64,000 bases of DNA, from NCBI GenBank assembly GCA_932521025.1, contig OW051472.1, positions 558,001 to 622,000 of the forward strand. The letters are read 5' to 3'. The translations under genes and the position numbers were made by a program. This document shows positions 61,261 to 64,000 of this stretch, one piece after another; the first letter of the stretch is position 1; each line of letters opens with the position of its first letter. The notes beneath the pieces are model-generated. The model did not search any database and had not been told where the DNA came from. It was given only the letters and a program-made list of their open reading frames with translations. This DNA is from Oscheius onirici (taxonomy: Eukaryota > Nematoda > Chromadorea > Rhabditida > Rhabditidae).

Positions 61261-62306
61261 GACCTCCAGTTCAAAAACGAGATCTGACCAAGGAGAGACT
61301 CTTCTGGACATCAAGTCCCCGATCAACCCCTCTGTTATCCTTGGTATCCTGTACCTGATGTACTTTCAACACCTGTGGAGTCTTTCACACACCTCTTGAT
61401 TTGTTGACAGACGGGTAGAAGTTCACGATTCATCTTTCAGATGACTATGTGGATCGTGGCCGCCGAGAGAAAGAAAGTAGAAAAGTCGTCTCCGATGTCT
61501 GGAAGCTTCGACTGTCCTAAGTACCGTCTCTTCGCCGTGATAACTGATCATGATGACGTCATGGGGAGCGCACAGAAGACGTCCACTCTCCTGTTTAGCT
61601 GGTTTCGCTAAGAGGTTAGAAAGCCTTACGATAATTCTTCTTTGCCAAACTTCTTAGGTTTCTTGAATGTCTCGTAGCCCAGAAGCTGATGACGACTGTA
61701 TCTAAAGACTTCTTCTTCCTCAGTTGGTCAAGAATACAGCCTGTTTGTCTGCGGCGGGCTCAGAAATAGGACACGATTCCTAAACTGTAAGGACAGTGGA
61801 CCCAGAAGAAAGATAAACTGTAAGGACAGTGTCATGTTCAAGAAAATAAAGAGGACAGAACCGTACATCAGAAGGCTACGAGAATGTGTCAAGGAGCTCC
61901 CAAAGGAGGTAACGATAGCGGTAATGGAGAGGCTAGTAGATGTTGCAAGGCGTGAAGAGTCTATAGAAAACCTTTGAGATGACGGATTTTCTGATCTCTC
62001 TAACAGCAAAGTCTATCCGTCTTTGAACCAGTCAAGACACATTAGTTGCTATCGAGATCAGCTACTTCACAAGTAGAATGGGGACCAGATATTGGAGAAG
62101 CTATTGGAGACATAGAAAATTTCCTCATCATGGGCCTCCATAGCTCCGACGCTCAATTAGACCAAGCCGATTGGTTTGGAGAGGACCTCAAGCTCAGTAG
62201 TGCCACCGCTTAGCATCTACAAGAACCAGACGGACTTGAAGGAATAGGCGACCTTTGTTCTAGAGCATAAGCTACAGATTGGACTAGTTTCAGTCCTTCC
62301 AGCTAG

Positions 62307-62344
62307 CTCTTTCGTAGGTGTCTAACGGACGATGCCTACTCGAA
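62307..62344 (+). repeat. 38-bp direct repeat, left copy
   Basis: CTCTTTCGTAGGTGTCTAAC followed by GGACGATGCCTACTCGAA. It recurs with one mismatch at 63569-63606, on the other side of the minisatellite. Confidence 0.9.
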
Positions 62345-62482
62345 AATCCTGTTCCAAGTGAAGGAGTGTAAAGCATTAAAATCGGTAAATCCAGCATTAA
62401 AATCAAACCGTTCACCGAAGTGTAGAGAATGTCACACTGAAAGAGGGAGGTATGTAAAAAGTACAAAAAAAACAGGATCCAG

Positions 62483-63552
62483 TTGTTAGGCGGCGTCGGT
62501 TGTAGCCGCCACAACAACCGCAAATATTAGGCGGCATCGGTTGTGGCCGCCACAACAACCGCAAATGTTAGGCGGCGTCGGTAGTGGCCGCCACAACAAC
62601 CGCAAATATTAGGCGGCGTCGGTAGTGGCCGCCACAACAACCGCAAATATTAGGCGGCATCGGTTGTGGCCGCCACAACAACCGCAATTGTTAGGCGGCG
62701 TCGGTTGTAGCCGCCACAACAACCGCAAATATTAGGCGGCGTCGATTGTGGCCGCCACAACAACCGCAAACATAAGGCAGCGTCGATTGTGGCCGCCACA
62801 ACAACCGCAAATGTTAGGCAACGTCGATTGTGGCCGCCACAACAACCGCAAATGTTAGGCAACCTCGATTGTGGCCGCCACAACAACCACAAATATTAGG
62901 CGGCGTCGATTGTGGCCGCCACAACAACCGCAAACATAAGGCAGCGTCGATTGTGGCCGCCACAACAACCGCAATTGTTAGGCGGCGTCGATTGTGGCCG
63001 CCACAACAACCGCAATTGTTAGACGGCGTCGGTGGTAGCCGCCACAACAACCGCAAATATTAGGCGGCGTCGGTAGTGGCCGCCACAACAACCGCAAATA
63101 TTAGGCGGCATCGGTTGTGGCCGCCACAACAACCGCAATTGTTAGGCGGCGTCGGTTGTAGCCGCCACAACAACCGCAAATATTAGGCGGCGTCGATTGT
63201 GGCCGCCACAACAACCGCAATTGTTAGGCGGCGTCGATTGTGGCCGCCACAACAACCGCAAATATTAGGCGGCGTCGGTAGTGGCCGCCACAACAACCGC
63301 AAATATTAGGCGGCGTCGGTAGTGGCCGCCACAACAACCGCAAATATTAGGCGGCATCGGTTGTGGCCGCCACAACAACCGCAATTGTTAGGCGGCGTCG
63401 GTTGTAGCCGCCACAACAACCGCAAATATTAGGCGGCGTCGATTGTGGCCGCCACAACAACCGCAATTGTTAGGCGGCGTCGATTGTGGCCGCCACAACA
63501 ACCGCAATTGTTAGGCGGCGTCGATTGTGGCCGCCACAACAACCGCAAATGT
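62483..63552. repeat. 41-bp minisatellite, about 26 copies
   Basis: The unit runs TTAGGCGGCGTCGGTTGTRG then CCGCCACAACAACCGCAAATA. Units differ at a few positions (CGTC/CATC, GGTTGTAG/GGTAGTGG/GATTGTGG, AAATAT/AATTGT/AAACATA). Multi-unit blocks repeat in the same order near 62590, 63056 and 63264. Each unit contains a GGCGGC…GCCGCC hairpin, and GTTGTGGCCGCCACAAC is a near-perfect palindrome. At 41 bp the frame shifts each unit, so it is not a protein repeat. Confidence 0.97.
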
Positions 63553-63568
63553 CGAAAGAGACTTGCGG

Positions 63569-63606
63569 CTCTTTCGTAAGTGTCTAACGGACGATGCCTA
63601 CTCGAA
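63569..63606 (+). repeat. 38-bp direct repeat, right copy
   Basis: Matches 62307-62344 with one mismatch (GTAAGTG for GTAGGTG). The pair brackets about 1.2 kb containing the minisatellite. Confidence 0.9.
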
Positions 63607-63707
63607 GATCGAAGATTAGTGAGGGATAGACGGTCAGAGCGACAGAGGGACAGAGTTCCTTCGGTGTTGCGTGCGTTTGCTTAGGGACTCACAAGGAAGG
63701 AGGTCTT

Positions 63708-63883
63708 CTACTCCAGCTTGTCCTCCAGCCTGACAGTGGGCATGGTAGATTCACGGTACGGTTTCGGCATTTTCAGTGACAGTATAACGTCATCCTTCTT
63801 ATTACTCATTCTTTCGGTTTTCCGGTTACGAGTTATCTCCTGCCTGGTCCTGTAGAAGTAGCCATCCGAAAGCAGCTTGAAAA
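63708..63883 (-). CDS. Possible 3'-terminal exon of a gene extending past the window
   Basis: After TTTTCAG the minus strand reads FKLLSDGYFYRTRQEITRNR, KTERMSNKKDDVILSLKMPK, then PYRESTMPTVRLEDKLE and a TAG at 63708-63710. Composition and the acceptor favour a real last exon. A good donor (TTTT|GTAAGT at about 63985) lies upstream, but its phase does not join this acceptor without a stop. The exon boundary is therefore uncertain and the product unknown. Confidence 0.4.
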
Positions 63884-64000
63884 CTGAAAACACAAGAATT
63901 GCAACTGATTCAAAAGAAGGTTAATTCCTCGCTCACGACTTCTCCTTGGACTTTCTCCTTGGACCCCGGTCAGAAGGAACTTACAAAATCATTATTGTCG

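Larger units (their letters stand above)
60687..62482. other. Mostly unassigned region with possible small exons and decayed copy
   Basis: Contains the inverted partial copy (60948-61260), a small open frame from 61259 (MTSSSKTRSDQGETLLD, then a hydrophobic LGILYLMYFQHLW), a 57-codon frame 61441-61612 directly after CTTTCAG, and a 48-codon frame near 61833 (FKKIKRTEPYIRRLRECVKE). None is secure. From 62307 runs the first of two 38-bp direct repeats that bracket the minisatellite. Confidence 0.45.

Noticed and set aside
62483-63552. CRISPR-like array
   Set aside because: The 41-bp units are contiguous near-identical repeats without variable spacers, and the genome is eukaryotic.

Overview
This window looks like a piece of a nematode nuclear genome. 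The genes are split by short GT-AG introns with strong TTTCAG-type acceptors. Many first coding exons begin a few bases after such an acceptor, as expected for spliced-leader trans-splicing. There is an MSP-domain gene, and the recognisable proteins resemble Caenorhabditis families (NPP-9, GAD-1/WDR70, ADM-4/ADAM17, VHA-15, DPYD-1, ALG Argonautes, ACC/LGC-type chloride channels). I cannot name the species. Exon coordinates were worked out by hand from splice signals, reading phase and family alignment; for most genes every junction keeps the frame.

Layout. 0.7-5.2 kb (+): a Cys-loop anion channel with about 1 kb of tandem CTCTGTC-type repeat in one intron. 5.5-11.8 kb (-): eRF3, with an hAT-like element, a GC-rich palindromic element, a tRNA-like remnant and a LINE fragment in its introns. 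12.8-13.7 kb: an hAT-like foldback element. 13.9-18.2 kb (-): WDR70/GAD-1. 19.7-23.3 kb (+): an NPP-9-like nucleoporin. 24.1-28.2 kb (-): an Argonaute with a complete DEDH catalytic tetrad. 29.1-32.7 kb (-): ADAM17/ADM-4. 33.5-37.7 kb (+): V-ATPase subunit H.

40.0-45.1 kb (+): the least familiar gene, a P-loop GTPase-like domain fused to a long low-complexity tail, with two alternative C-terminal membrane anchors. 45.5-46.1 kb (+): an intronless secreted protein. 46.6-47.9 kb (+): an MSP-domain protein. 50.4-55.5 kb (+): dihydropyrimidine dehydrogenase. 55.8-57.2 kb: LINE reverse-transcriptase pieces in head-to-head inverted arrangement. 58.6-59.9 kb (-): a multi-exon membrane protein that I do not recognise, with a diverged inverted partial copy near 61 kb. 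60.0-60.7 kb (+): a charged unknown protein. 62.5-63.55 kb: a 41-bp minisatellite. At the right edge there may be the 3' exon of a minus-strand gene.

Most genes are conserved housekeeping or signalling functions: translation termination, nuclear transport, small-RNA silencing, ectodomain shedding, proton pumping and pyrimidine catabolism. They do not form an operon-like pathway. The most unusual material is the GTPase-like gene with its tail switch, and a dense set of small inverted-repeat transposons, several with exact target-site duplications.
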